Shown here: one piece after another, positions 1 through 5,091 of the stretch
How positions within the stretch are numbered: position 1 is the first letter of the stretch
How the letters are laid out: the number at the start of each line of letters is the position of its first letter
Assembly (NCBI GenBank): GCA_023260175.1
Contig: JALQWD010000141.1
Coordinates: forward strand, 1 to 5,091
Length of the DNA stretch: 5,091 nucleotides
From: Candidatus Nanopelagicaceae bacterium
GTDB lineage: Bacteria > Actinomycetota > Actinomycetes > Nanopelagicales > Nanopelagicaceae
Direction: 5' to 3'
Notes under the pieces: model-generated
Seen by the model: only the letters and a program-made list of their open reading frames with translations
The model's database searches: none
Told to the model about the DNA's origin: nothing
Translations under genes and position numbers: made by a program

Positions 1-1001
1 GATTTGCAGAACATTGTGGTGGCGCAAAGATTTTTTTAAAGCGCGAAGATTTAAACCACACCGGTTCACACAAGATTAATAACGTTCTTGGCCAAGCTCT
101 ACTTACAAAGCGAATGGGAAAACCTCGTATCATCGCCGAAACTGGTGCCGGTCAGCATGGTGTGGCATCTGCAACCGCAGCCGCGCTTCTTGGCTTGGAG
201 TGTGTTGTTTACATGGGCGAAGAGGACACCAAACGCCAAGCGTTAAATGTTGCACGTATGAAATTACTTGGCGCAGAGGTTATCCCTGTAACAACCGGTT
301 CAAAGACTTTAAAAGATGCAATCAACGAAGCGATGCGCGATTGGGTTACCAATGTTGATACGACACATTATTTACTAGGCACCGTTGCAGGTCCGCACCC
401 ATTCCCAGAAATGGTTAGAGATTTCCATAAAATAATTGGCGAAGAAGCGCGCGAACAAGTCCTTCAGCTCACTGGAAAACTTCCAGATGCTGTCTTAGCT
501 TGCGTTGGAGGCGGTTCAAATGCAATCGGTATTTTCCGCCGCTTTATCACCGATGAAAACGTCCGTCTCATCGGTTTAGAAGCTGGCGGAGATGGAATCG
601 AAACTGGACGTCATGCATCAACTATTACTGGCGGCACAGTTGGCGTTCTCCACGGAACTCGCACATATGTGTTGCAGGATGAAAATGGCCAAACTATCGA
701 ATCGCATTCAATTAGCGCAGGTTTAGATTACCCAGGTGTTGGTCCAGAGCATGCGATCCTTAATGACACCGGCCGCGCTGAATATCGTTCAATTACAGAT
801 GCGGAAGCAATGGAAGCTTTCTCAATTCTTTGCAAAACCGAAGGAATCATTCCGGCAATTGAGAGTTCACATGCTCTCGCAGGCGCAATGAAAATTGGCA
901 AGGAACTTGGTCCAGATGCAACGCTGTTGATCAATCTTTCTGGTCGTGGCGATAAAGATGTTCATACCGCTGCTAAATACTTTGGAATTCCGCTGGAGTA
1001 G
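1..1001 (+). CDS. trpB: Tryptophan synthase beta chain, 5'-truncated by window edge
   Basis: This enzyme condenses indole with L-serine to give L-tryptophan, using PLP, in the cytoplasmic alpha2-beta2 tryptophan synthase. The reading frame is open from base 3, so the ATG at 114 is an internal Met, not the start. In-frame sequence before it includes [16 protein letters not shown], whose Lys (codon 72-74) is the PLP Schiff-base lysine. Counting from the first full codon, ETGAGQHG lies at residues 46-53 (Glu equivalent to Salmonella Glu109), the PLP phosphate loop GGGSN at 169-173, [11 protein letters not shown] at 240-250, [12 protein letters not shown] from 280 and SGRGDKD at 313-319, whose Ser faces the PLP ring. 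About 332 residues are visible of a usual 390-410, so some 60-80 N-terminal residues lie upstream. All visible key residues are intact. trpA follows 5 nt downstream, as expected for partner subunits. The identification is secure; only the start is unknown. Confidence 0.98.
   Translation, partial: FAEHCGGAKIFLKREDLNHTGSHKINNVLGQALLTKRMGKPRIIAETGAGQHGVASATAAALLGLECVVYMGEEDTKRQALNVARMKLLGAEVIPVTTGSKTLKDAINEAMRDWVTNVDTTHYLLGTVAGPHPFPEMVRDFHKIIGEEAREQVLQLTGKLPDAVLACVGGGSNAIGIFRRFITDENVRLIGLEAGGDGIETGRHASTITGGTVGVLHGTRTYVLQDENGQTIESHSISAGLDYPGVGPEHAILNDTGRAEYRSITDAEAMEAFSILCKTEGIIPAIESSHALAGAMKIGKELGPDATLLINLSGRGDKDVHTAAKYFGIPLE
995..998 (+). promoter_or_regulatory. Shine-Dalgarno of trpA inside the trpB 3' end
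   Basis: GGAG spans the last two sense codons of trpB, 8 nt before the trpA ATG. The trpB stop (999-1001) falls between this site and the trpA start. Terminating trpB ribosomes are therefore well placed to reinitiate on trpA, the usual way to balance the two subunits. The motif is seen directly; translational coupling is inferred. Confidence 0.7.
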
Positions 1002-1006
1002 ATGCT

Positions 1007-1786
1007 ATGACCGCTTTAGATAAATTATTCGAAACTCCCGGCGCCAAATTAATTGGTTATGTACCTGCAGGTTTTCCGACAATTGAAGGCGCAAAAGAGA
1101 TTATCAAAGCTATGGTCGATGGCGGAGTAGATGCAATCGAAGTTGGCTTCCCATACAGCGATCCAGTTATGGATGGACCGACAATTCAAGCAGCTGCAGA
1201 TAAATCATTAGCGAATGGCACAAACGCTAATGATGTAATGGAAACTCTCCGCTACGCGGCAACTTTGGCACCCGCAGTAATCATGAGCTACTGGAATCCA
1301 ATTGAAAAATATGGTGTTGAAAAGTTCGCTGCAGATATGGCTGCAGCTGGTGGCAGCGGCACTATTACACCTGATCTAACATTTGAAGAGGCCGGCCCAT
1401 GGCTAAGTGCGTGTAAATCTCATGGATTAAATCCAATCTTCGTAGTTGCGCCAAGTAGTAACGATTCACGTCTAGAAGCTGTTCTTAAAAATTGTGGTGG
1501 CTTTGTTTATGCCGCTTCCTTAATGGGCGTAACCGGCGCCCGTGCGCAGGTTTCAACTGCGGCGGAGGTATTGGTAGAACGCGCACGCAAATTCACCAAG
1601 CTACCTATTTCTGTTGGGCTTGGCGTATCAACACCTGCACAGGCGGCTGATGTAGCAAAGTATGCAGATGGTGTAATCGTGGGAAGTGCCTTTATTAACG
1701 CAGTGCAGAGCGCACCAGATTTTCAAGCTGGCCTAAAAGCTGTGACGAAATTGGCATCAGAGCTAAAAGCAGGGATTCTTAAGTAA
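1007..1786 (+). CDS. trpA: Tryptophan synthase alpha chain
   Basis: The alpha subunit cleaves indole-3-glycerol phosphate to indole and glyceraldehyde-3-phosphate and channels the indole to TrpB. The 259-residue length is normal for this single TIM-barrel protein. The catalytic pair is present in EVGFPYSDPVMDGPTIQ: Glu45 and Asp56, with the same 11-residue spacing as Salmonella Glu49/Asp60. Other family landmarks are SYWNPIEKYG (94-103), TITPDL (119-124), GVTG in the mobile loop 6 (174-177), and the phosphate-binding segments VGLGVS (203-208) and DGVIVGSAF (221-229). The ATG at 1007 is preceded by GGAG and lies 5 nt after the trpB stop, which supports this start. The gene is intact, with composition like its neighbours. 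The 37 nt that follow contain only a 5-bp inverted repeat without a T-run, so transcription probably continues into the Dsb-like gene. Confidence 0.98.
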   Translation: MTALDKLFETPGAKLIGYVPAGFPTIEGAKEIIKAMVDGGVDAIEVGFPYSDPVMDGPTIQAAADKSLANGTNANDVMETLRYAATLAPAVIMSYWNPIEKYGVEKFAADMAAAGGSGTITPDLTFEEAGPWLSACKSHGLNPIFVVAPSSNDSRLEAVLKNCGGFVYAASLMGVTGARAQVSTAAEVLVERARKFTKLPISVGLGVSTPAQAADVAKYADGVIVGSAFINAVQSAPDFQAGLKAVTKLASELKAGILK

Positions 1787-1812
1787 TTCAAGGTAATCTT
1801 GAGATTGATTCG

Positions 1813-1820
1813 AAGGGAAG
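1813..1820 (+). promoter_or_regulatory. Shine-Dalgarno of the DsbA-like gene
   Basis: The purine-rich AAGGGAAG ends 3 nt before the ATG at 1824, with its AAGGGA core ending 5 nt before it. It supports that start. The gap from 1787 holds no convincing -35/-10 pair, so the gene is probably transcribed from upstream. Confidence 0.6.
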
Positions 1821-1823
1821 AAG

Positions 1824-2507
1824 ATGGCAACCTCAAAGAAAGATAAGCCAAAGGATAATGTAACTAGAAACTTGGTGATCGGAATGATCGCTATGGTTTT
1901 AGTTGTAGGTGTTGCGGTTTCGTTCACAAGCAACAAGGCGAAAGAGAATGCAGCGACTCCTTCTTCAGTAGAAAAATCTGAAGGTTACGGAATTGTCTTT
2001 AATAAGGGTTTGAGTGGCGTTCCTAAGATTGATATTTGGGAAGATTTCCAATGTCCAGTTTGCCGTGACTTTGAAGCAGTTAACAATAAGCAGATCCGCG
2101 AATGGATTGATACCAAGAAAGTTGTAGCGGTATTCCACCCTCTCTCATTTATCGGTGCGGAATCTGCATACATGGCAAATGCGGCAGCATGCTCTGCTGA
2201 TGACAGTAAGTTCCTCGCTTATCATGAAGCGCTATATGTAAACCAAGCATCAGCTGAAAATTCAGGCAAGTGGGATGCCACAACACTAATTGGTTTAGGC
2301 GCAAACATAGGCATCACCTCTAAGAACTTCGCAGAGTGCGTTTCAAGTGCAAAGTATCAAGATTGGGTTACAAACGTTGCTAACGATGGTCAATCTAGGA
2401 AGATTGATTCGACTCCAACTGTTTTGATTAACGGTAAAGAGATCGAACGCACCCAAGCGAATTACTTTGATGCGGCCACCTTTGCTAAGTTGGTCTTCAA
2501 GAAGTAA
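1824..2507 (+). CDS. Membrane-anchored DsbA-like thiol:disulfide oxidoreductase (thioredoxin-fold)
   Basis: This protein probably forms or rearranges disulfides in exported proteins on the outer face of the cytoplasmic membrane. Its 227 residues begin with a short Lys-rich cytoplasmic tail (1-15), followed by one hydrophobic segment (about 17-34) that acts as signal anchor and a polar linker to about 55. The thioredoxin-fold domain carries EDFQCPVCRDFE with active-site Cys77 and Cys80, and the cis-proline loop STPTVLING with Pro198. The motifs match the DsbA/thioredoxin_4-type family seen next to lgt in Actinobacteria. Two further cysteines, Cys123 (AAACSADD) and Cys172 (AECVSS), flank the inserted helical region and could form a structural disulfide. 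No redox partner (DsbB or VKOR) is in the window. The start is set by AAGGGAAG just upstream. The gene abuts lgt with no gap. Whether it acts mainly as oxidase, isomerase or reductant carrier cannot be told from sequence. Confidence 0.88.
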   Translation: MATSKKDKPKDNVTRNLVIGMIAMVLVVGVAVSFTSNKAKENAATPSSVEKSEGYGIVFNKGLSGVPKIDIWEDFQCPVCRDFEAVNNKQIREWIDTKKVVAVFHPLSFIGAESAYMANAAACSADDSKFLAYHEALYVNQASAENSGKWDATTLIGLGANIGITSKNFAECVSSAKYQDWVTNVANDGQSRKIDSTPTVLINGKEIERTQANYFDAATFAKLVFKK

Positions 2508-3269
2508 TTGTTGGCAAGATTCATTCCAACCCCAACAGTTTCAACACTAACTGTTGGGCCGCTAACTATTCATGCATATGCTTTATGCATAATTCTTGGG
2601 GCAGCTGTTGCAATTTGGTTAACTAATAAGAGATACATAACTTTTGGTGGTTCACCAGAAACAATTGGTGATCTAGCTATTTGGGTTATTCCTGCGGGAG
2701 TAATTGGCGCACGTCTTTATCACGTGATTACTTCGCCGGAATATTTCTTTGGTGAAAATGGAGAATTCTCGAATATCTTCAAAATTTGGCAGGGTGGGCT
2801 GGGAATTTGGGGCGCGATTGCAGGAGGCGCCCTTGCTGCCTTCTTTAAATTCAATCGCGAAATATCTTTCGCAAAGTTGGCAGATGCGGTCGCACCTGGA
2901 TTGTTAATTGCGCAAGGTATTGGGCGATTTGGTAATTGGTTTAATGGAGAACTTTACGGAAGCGAAACCACACTTCCTTGGGCGCTGAAATTAAGCGATG
3001 GGAATACCTATCATCCAACTTTCCTTTATGAAGCGCTCTGTAATTTTGCTCTAGCGTTGCTACTTATTAAATTAACTGGCAAATATGCCGACGGATCTCT
3101 TTTCGACATCTATGTGATGGGGTATTGCACATATAGATTCTTTATTGAAGGTATTCGAATTGATGAGGCTCACAACTTTGCGGGTTTGCGCCTTAATCAA
3201 TGGGTGAGTTTGGCGCTTCTAGCGGCGGCATTTACACATTTGCGCCGTTTGAACCCTTCTAAAAGGTAA
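2508..3269 (+). CDS. lgt: Prolipoprotein diacylglyceryl transferase
   Basis: Lgt moves a diacylglyceryl group from phosphatidylglycerol to the lipobox cysteine of prolipoproteins, the first step of lipoprotein maturation, in the cytoplasmic membrane. The 253 residues contain about seven hydrophobic segments. The family signature GRFGNWFNGELYG is at 139-151, with Arg140, Asn143 and Gly151 matching E. coli Arg143, Asn146 and Gly154. IHAYAL supplies His22/Tyr24 (E. coli Tyr26), HPTFLYE is at 169-175, and Arg217 in FIEGIRID corresponds to the second essential arginine, Arg239. Trp101 (GGLGIWG) stands where E. coli has His103. The start is TTG at 2508, directly after the upstream stop, with only a weak AAGAAG before it. 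A second TTG at 2511 is possible. No in-frame ATG lies near the N-terminus, and the MLARFIPTPTVSTLTVGPL beginning fits the family. Translational coupling to the Dsb-like gene is likely. Confidence 0.97.
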   Translation: MLARFIPTPTVSTLTVGPLTIHAYALCIILGAAVAIWLTNKRYITFGGSPETIGDLAIWVIPAGVIGARLYHVITSPEYFFGENGEFSNIFKIWQGGLGIWGAIAGGALAAFFKFNREISFAKLADAVAPGLLIAQGIGRFGNWFNGELYGSETTLPWALKLSDGNTYHPTFLYEALCNFALALLLIKLTGKYADGSLFDIYVMGYCTYRFFIEGIRIDEAHNFAGLRLNQWVSLALLAAAFTHLRRLNPSKR

Positions 3270-3278
3270 GATTTAAAT

Positions 3279-3989
3279 ATGCCTCTTAATGAAACGATGC
3301 TCCGCAACAAGGAACATAAAGCACATAGAGCGGGATGGCTTCGTGCAGCTGTCCTTGGCGTCAACGATGGTTTGGTCTCAACCGCATCATTGATGGTTGG
3401 CGTGGCAGCTGCGATGCAGAGCGATAGCGTTATTTTGACAACCGGACTTGCTGGAATTGCAGCAGGTGCGCTCTCAATGGCTGTTGGTGAATATGTATCC
3501 GTGCGATCGCAAGTTGATATCGAAGAATCAGATCGCGCATTGGAAATGGATCAACATGCAACTAATCCTGAAGGCGAATTCCTAGAGTTGGTTCAGATTT
3601 ACATGGAACGCGGGTTAACTGAAGATTTAGCCAAACAAGTTGCAGAACAGATGCATAATCACAATGCGATTGAAACCCATCTTCGCGATGAACTAGGTCA
3701 GTTCGAACACACAATGGCTAGACCGGTGCAAGCTTCTGTTGCATCAGCTCTAAGTTTTACGACTGGCGGATTAATTCCATTTTTAGGTTTCTATCTTCCA
3801 ATAATTTCAAGCAACTCAATTCGTATTACTGTTGTAACAATTGTTGGTTTAACTTTGGCAGGGTTCATCTCAGCTAAGACAGCAGGTACCGATCTCTTCA
3901 AAGCGACCGCGCGAGTGGTTATCGGCGGCATCATCGGCATGGTGATTACAGGCGCAATCGGCGCTTTTGCTCACAGTGTGGGCATTTAA
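3279..3989 (+). CDS. VIT1/CCC1-family Fe2+/Mn2+ transporter
   Basis: This is an integral membrane protein of the VIT1/CCC1 (DUF125) family, whose characterised members move Fe2+ and Mn2+ out of the cytosol, probably by proton antiport. The 236 residues show the family order. GVNDGLVSTASLMVGVAAA (27-45) carries Asp30 at the start of the first helix. GLAGIAAGALSMAVGEYVSV (56-75) carries Met67 and Glu71 in the second. A charged cytosolic stretch of about 76-148 is rich in Glu, Asp and His and ends in RDELG. Three further hydrophobic helices lie near 150-172, 180-199 and 210-232. The Asp and Met match the pore residues known from the plant VIT1 structure. There is no N-terminal ferritin-like domain, unlike MbfA-type relatives. 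The ATG at 3279 lies 9 nt after lgt; its AAAAGG (3261-3266) is distant, so initiation may be weak or coupled. A second in-frame ATG at 3297 lacks a better ribosome site. The metal and direction are inferred from the family. Confidence 0.92.
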   Translation: MPLNETMLRNKEHKAHRAGWLRAAVLGVNDGLVSTASLMVGVAAAMQSDSVILTTGLAGIAAGALSMAVGEYVSVRSQVDIEESDRALEMDQHATNPEGEFLELVQIYMERGLTEDLAKQVAEQMHNHNAIETHLRDELGQFEHTMARPVQASVASALSFTTGGLIPFLGFYLPIISSNSIRITVVTIVGLTLAGFISAKTAGTDLFKATARVVIGGIIGMVITGAIGAFAHSVGI

Positions 3990-4045
3990 GGGTAAATACC
4001 GTCTAGTAAGGCAAAAATCTTTACCGCTTTTACCTCTCTTATTGC

Positions 4046-4051
4046 TAATCT
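4046..4051 (+). promoter_or_regulatory. Possible -10 hexamer of a gltB promoter
   Basis: TAATCT fits the loose actinobacterial TANNNT -10 pattern and would start a transcript near 4058, giving a leader of about 48 nt. No convincing -35 hexamer lies 16-19 nt upstream. Such hexamers are common by chance in AT-rich DNA, so this is only a candidate. Confidence 0.2.
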
Positions 4052-4065
4052 TTCGCATTGTTTAG

Positions 4066-4101
4066 GGCCAAGGTCGTCCCAGTAATTAACAAGGGAGGGC
4101 C
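4066..4101 (+). promoter_or_regulatory. Possible hairpin sequestering the gltB ribosome binding site
   Basis: GGCC at 4066-4069 can pair with GGCC at 4098-4101, and TCCC at 4077-4080 with GGGA at 4093-4096. This leaves a 7-versus-1 nt internal loop and a 12-nt AT-rich terminal loop. The 3' arms cover the gltB Shine-Dalgarno. Only 8 pairs in two short blocks are present, so stability is uncertain. The pairing is read directly; a regulatory role is inferred. Confidence 0.25.
4093..4099 (+). promoter_or_regulatory. Strong Shine-Dalgarno of gltB
   Basis: GGGAGGG lies 6 nt before the ATG at 4106. It is the best ribosome binding site in the window and fixes the gltB start. It agrees with the expected short pro-sequence before the catalytic cysteine. 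Confidence 0.85.
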
Positions 4102-4105
4102 AATC

Positions 4106-5091
4106 ATGCTTTCTAATAACTATCCTCAAGCACAGGGTTTATACGATCCTGCCAACGAGCATGACGCATGCGGCGTTGCGATGGTTGCCACTCTTAAGCG
4201 CGAAGCAGAGCATGAAATTGTTCAAAAGGCGTTACGAGCCCTTGAGAATATGGAACACCGCGGCGCAACTGGCGCCGATCCAGATACTGGCGATGGCGCT
4301 GGAATTTTAATTCGTATTCCAGATGATTTTTTTAGAGCGGTTGTAGATTTCAAATTACCTGAGGCAGGTTCCTATGCAGCAGGTCTTGCATTTATTGAAG
4401 CGGGGGCAAATGTTCGAGCAGAAATCGAAAAGATCGCCGCAGAAGAGAACTTAACAATATTAGGTTGGAGAGAAGTTCCAACCGATGCAAAAACTTTAGG
4501 CAAAACTGCAATCAGCGTGATGCCAAAATTCGAACAGCTTTTCGTTGCGGGCAAGAACGGGGAGTCGGGCCTAGCGCTTGATCGTATGGCTTTCTGTTTA
4601 CGCAAGCGCGTTGAACATTCATTGCCAATCTACTTCTCATCACTTTCAACAGCAACCATTGTTTACAAAGGTATGTTGACTACCGCGCAACTAAGCAAGT
4701 TCTATCCTGAACTAAACGATCCTCGCGTTAAATCGCCGATGGCCATTGTCCACTCACGTTTCTCAACAAATACATTCCCATCATGGCAACTTTCTCATCC
4801 ATATCGTTACATTGCGCATAACGGCGAAATCAACACCGTTAAAGGCAATCGCAATTGGATGCGTGCACGCGAAGAACTCCTTGAATCCAATCTAATTCCT
4901 GGCGACCTTGAGAGAATCTTTCCAATTGTTGATATGGCAGGTTCCGACTCAGCTTCATTTGATGAAGTTCTAGAGCTGCTCTATCTAGGCGGACGTTCAT
5001 TGCCGCACTCTGTTTTGATGATGATTCCTGAAGCTTGGGAGAACCATGCTTCAATGCCAAAGAACCGTAGAGATTTCTACGCATTCCATGC
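4106..5091 (+). CDS. gltB: Glutamate synthase large subunit, 3'-truncated by window edge
   Basis: The large subunit of glutamate synthase (GOGAT) hydrolyses glutamine and passes the ammonia to 2-oxoglutarate to give glutamate. With the small subunit GltD it closes the GS-GOGAT ammonium assimilation cycle in the cytoplasm. The frame stays open from ATG 4106 to the edge (328 codons), about a fifth of a usual 1,500-residue protein, so only most of the N-terminal class II glutamine amidotransferase domain is visible. Cys22 in EHDACGVA is the expected nucleophile, exposed after removal of a 21-residue pro-sequence. Other landmarks are EHRGATG (50-56), DTGDGAG (60-66), HSRFSTNTFPSW (216-227) with the glutamine-binding Arg218, AHNGEINTVKGN (237-248) with oxyanion residues Asn239/Gly240, and SDSASFDE (280-287). 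All are intact. The FMN and Fe-S parts and gltD would lie to the right. The 116-nt gap and strong ribosome site suggest separate expression from the upstream genes. Confidence 0.97.
   Translation, partial: MLSNNYPQAQGLYDPANEHDACGVAMVATLKREAEHEIVQKALRALENMEHRGATGADPDTGDGAGILIRIPDDFFRAVVDFKLPEAGSYAAGLAFIEAGANVRAEIEKIAAEENLTILGWREVPTDAKTLGKTAISVMPKFEQLFVAGKNGESGLALDRMAFCLRKRVEHSLPIYFSSLSTATIVYKGMLTTAQLSKFYPELNDPRVKSPMAIVHSRFSTNTFPSWQLSHPYRYIAHNGEINTVKGNRNWMRAREELLESNLIPGDLERIFPIVDMAGSDSASFDEVLELLYLGGRSLPHSVLMMIPEAWENHASMPKNRRDFYAFH

Larger units (their letters stand above)
3990..4105 (+). other. Intergenic region and leader upstream of gltB
   Basis: This is the only sizeable non-coding segment. 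I see no good intrinsic terminator for the upstream genes. GGTAAA at 3991-3996 could pair with TTTACC at 4020-4025 or 4029-4034, but the loops are long and no T-run follows. The right half contains two copies of AGGGCCAA (4064-4071 and 4096-4103) and a possible hairpin over the gltB Shine-Dalgarno. No small gene or known riboswitch is recognisable. A gltB promoter is expected here because of the gap size, but evidence for it is weak. Confidence 0.6.

Noticed and set aside
114..116. ATG at 114 as the trpB start
   Set aside because: The same frame is open upstream to base 3 and encodes the conserved HTGSHKINN segment with the PLP lysine, so the real start is off the left edge.
728..934. Minus-strand open frame of 68 codons inside trpB
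   Set aside because: It lies wholly antisense to a highly conserved coding region, has no ribosome site that I can see and resembles no known family.
1788..1802. Inverted repeat TCAAG/CTTGA after trpA as a terminator
   Set aside because: The stem is only 5 AT-rich pairs, no T-run follows, and the next gene starts 22 nt later.
1985..2173. Minus-strand open frame of 62 codons inside the Dsb-like gene
   Set aside because: It is antisense to the conserved CPVC region, and its composition is what a shadow frame would give.
1802..2412. Repeated 12-mer AGATTGATTCGA at 1802-1813 and 2401-2412
   Set aside because: One copy is intergenic and one is coding (KIDST region), with no third copy or shared context; most likely coincidence.
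3990..4035. Terminator after the VIT gene formed by GGTAAA and downstream TTTACC copies
   Set aside because: The best stem is 6-7 weak pairs with loops of over 20 nt and no T-tract, so it is not a credible intrinsic terminator.
3870..4058. Minus-strand open frame of 62 codons across the VIT 3' end and the gap
   Set aside because: It mostly overlaps the VIT last helices in antisense, shows no ribosome site or recognisable domain, and is short.
4372..4605. Minus-strand open frame of 77 codons inside gltB
   Set aside because: It is antisense to intact GltB coding sequence with no independent support.
4839..5084. Minus-strand open frame of 81 codons inside gltB
   Set aside because: It is antisense to the strongly conserved HNGEIN to SDSASFDE part of GltB and is explained as a shadow.

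Overview
The window is a compact, one-directional stretch of bacterial chromosome. Six genes lie on the + strand: the 3' part of trpB, then trpA, a membrane-anchored DsbA-like thiol oxidoreductase, lgt, a VIT1/CCC1-family metal transporter, and the 5' third or less of gltB. All are recognised from motifs read directly in the translations. No RNA gene, mobile element, CRISPR array or phage signature is visible.

Organism: the trpB-trpA-(dsbA-like)-lgt-gltB order is, from general knowledge, typical of Actinobacteria. The Lgt sequence (IWQGGLGIWG, GRFGNWFNGELYG) and the GltB N-terminus (GLYDP...HDACGVA) also look actinobacterial. Base composition is moderate (about mid-40s percent G+C on lines I sampled), intergenic gaps are tiny and the proteins are short. 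Together these suggest a streamlined low-GC actinobacterium, such as the freshwater Nanopelagicales/acI group (Planktophila/Nanopelagicus-like). This is inference; no marker gene in the window settles it.

Layout: trpB enters from the left edge already in frame and ends at 1001. trpA follows after 5 nt with its Shine-Dalgarno inside trpB. After 37 nt comes the dsbA-like gene, then lgt with zero spacing and a TTG start, then the VIT-family gene after 9 nt. These five genes read like one transcription unit (1-3989). A 116-nt gap (3990-4105) is the only sizeable non-coding segment. It holds no good terminator, but has a strong gltB Shine-Dalgarno, a weak -10-like hexamer and a possible hairpin that would cover the Shine-Dalgarno. 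gltB runs off the right edge.

Functions: TrpB and TrpA form tryptophan synthase. The Dsb-like protein and Lgt both act on exported proteins (disulfide chemistry and lipoprotein maturation). The VIT protein is expected to move Fe2+/Mn2+ across the membrane. GltB makes glutamate from glutamine and 2-oxoglutarate. The region is mostly ordinary core metabolism. I found no undescribed system; the points worth a second look are the gltB leader, the VIT gene's placement, and residue-level details in Lgt and the Dsb-like protein.
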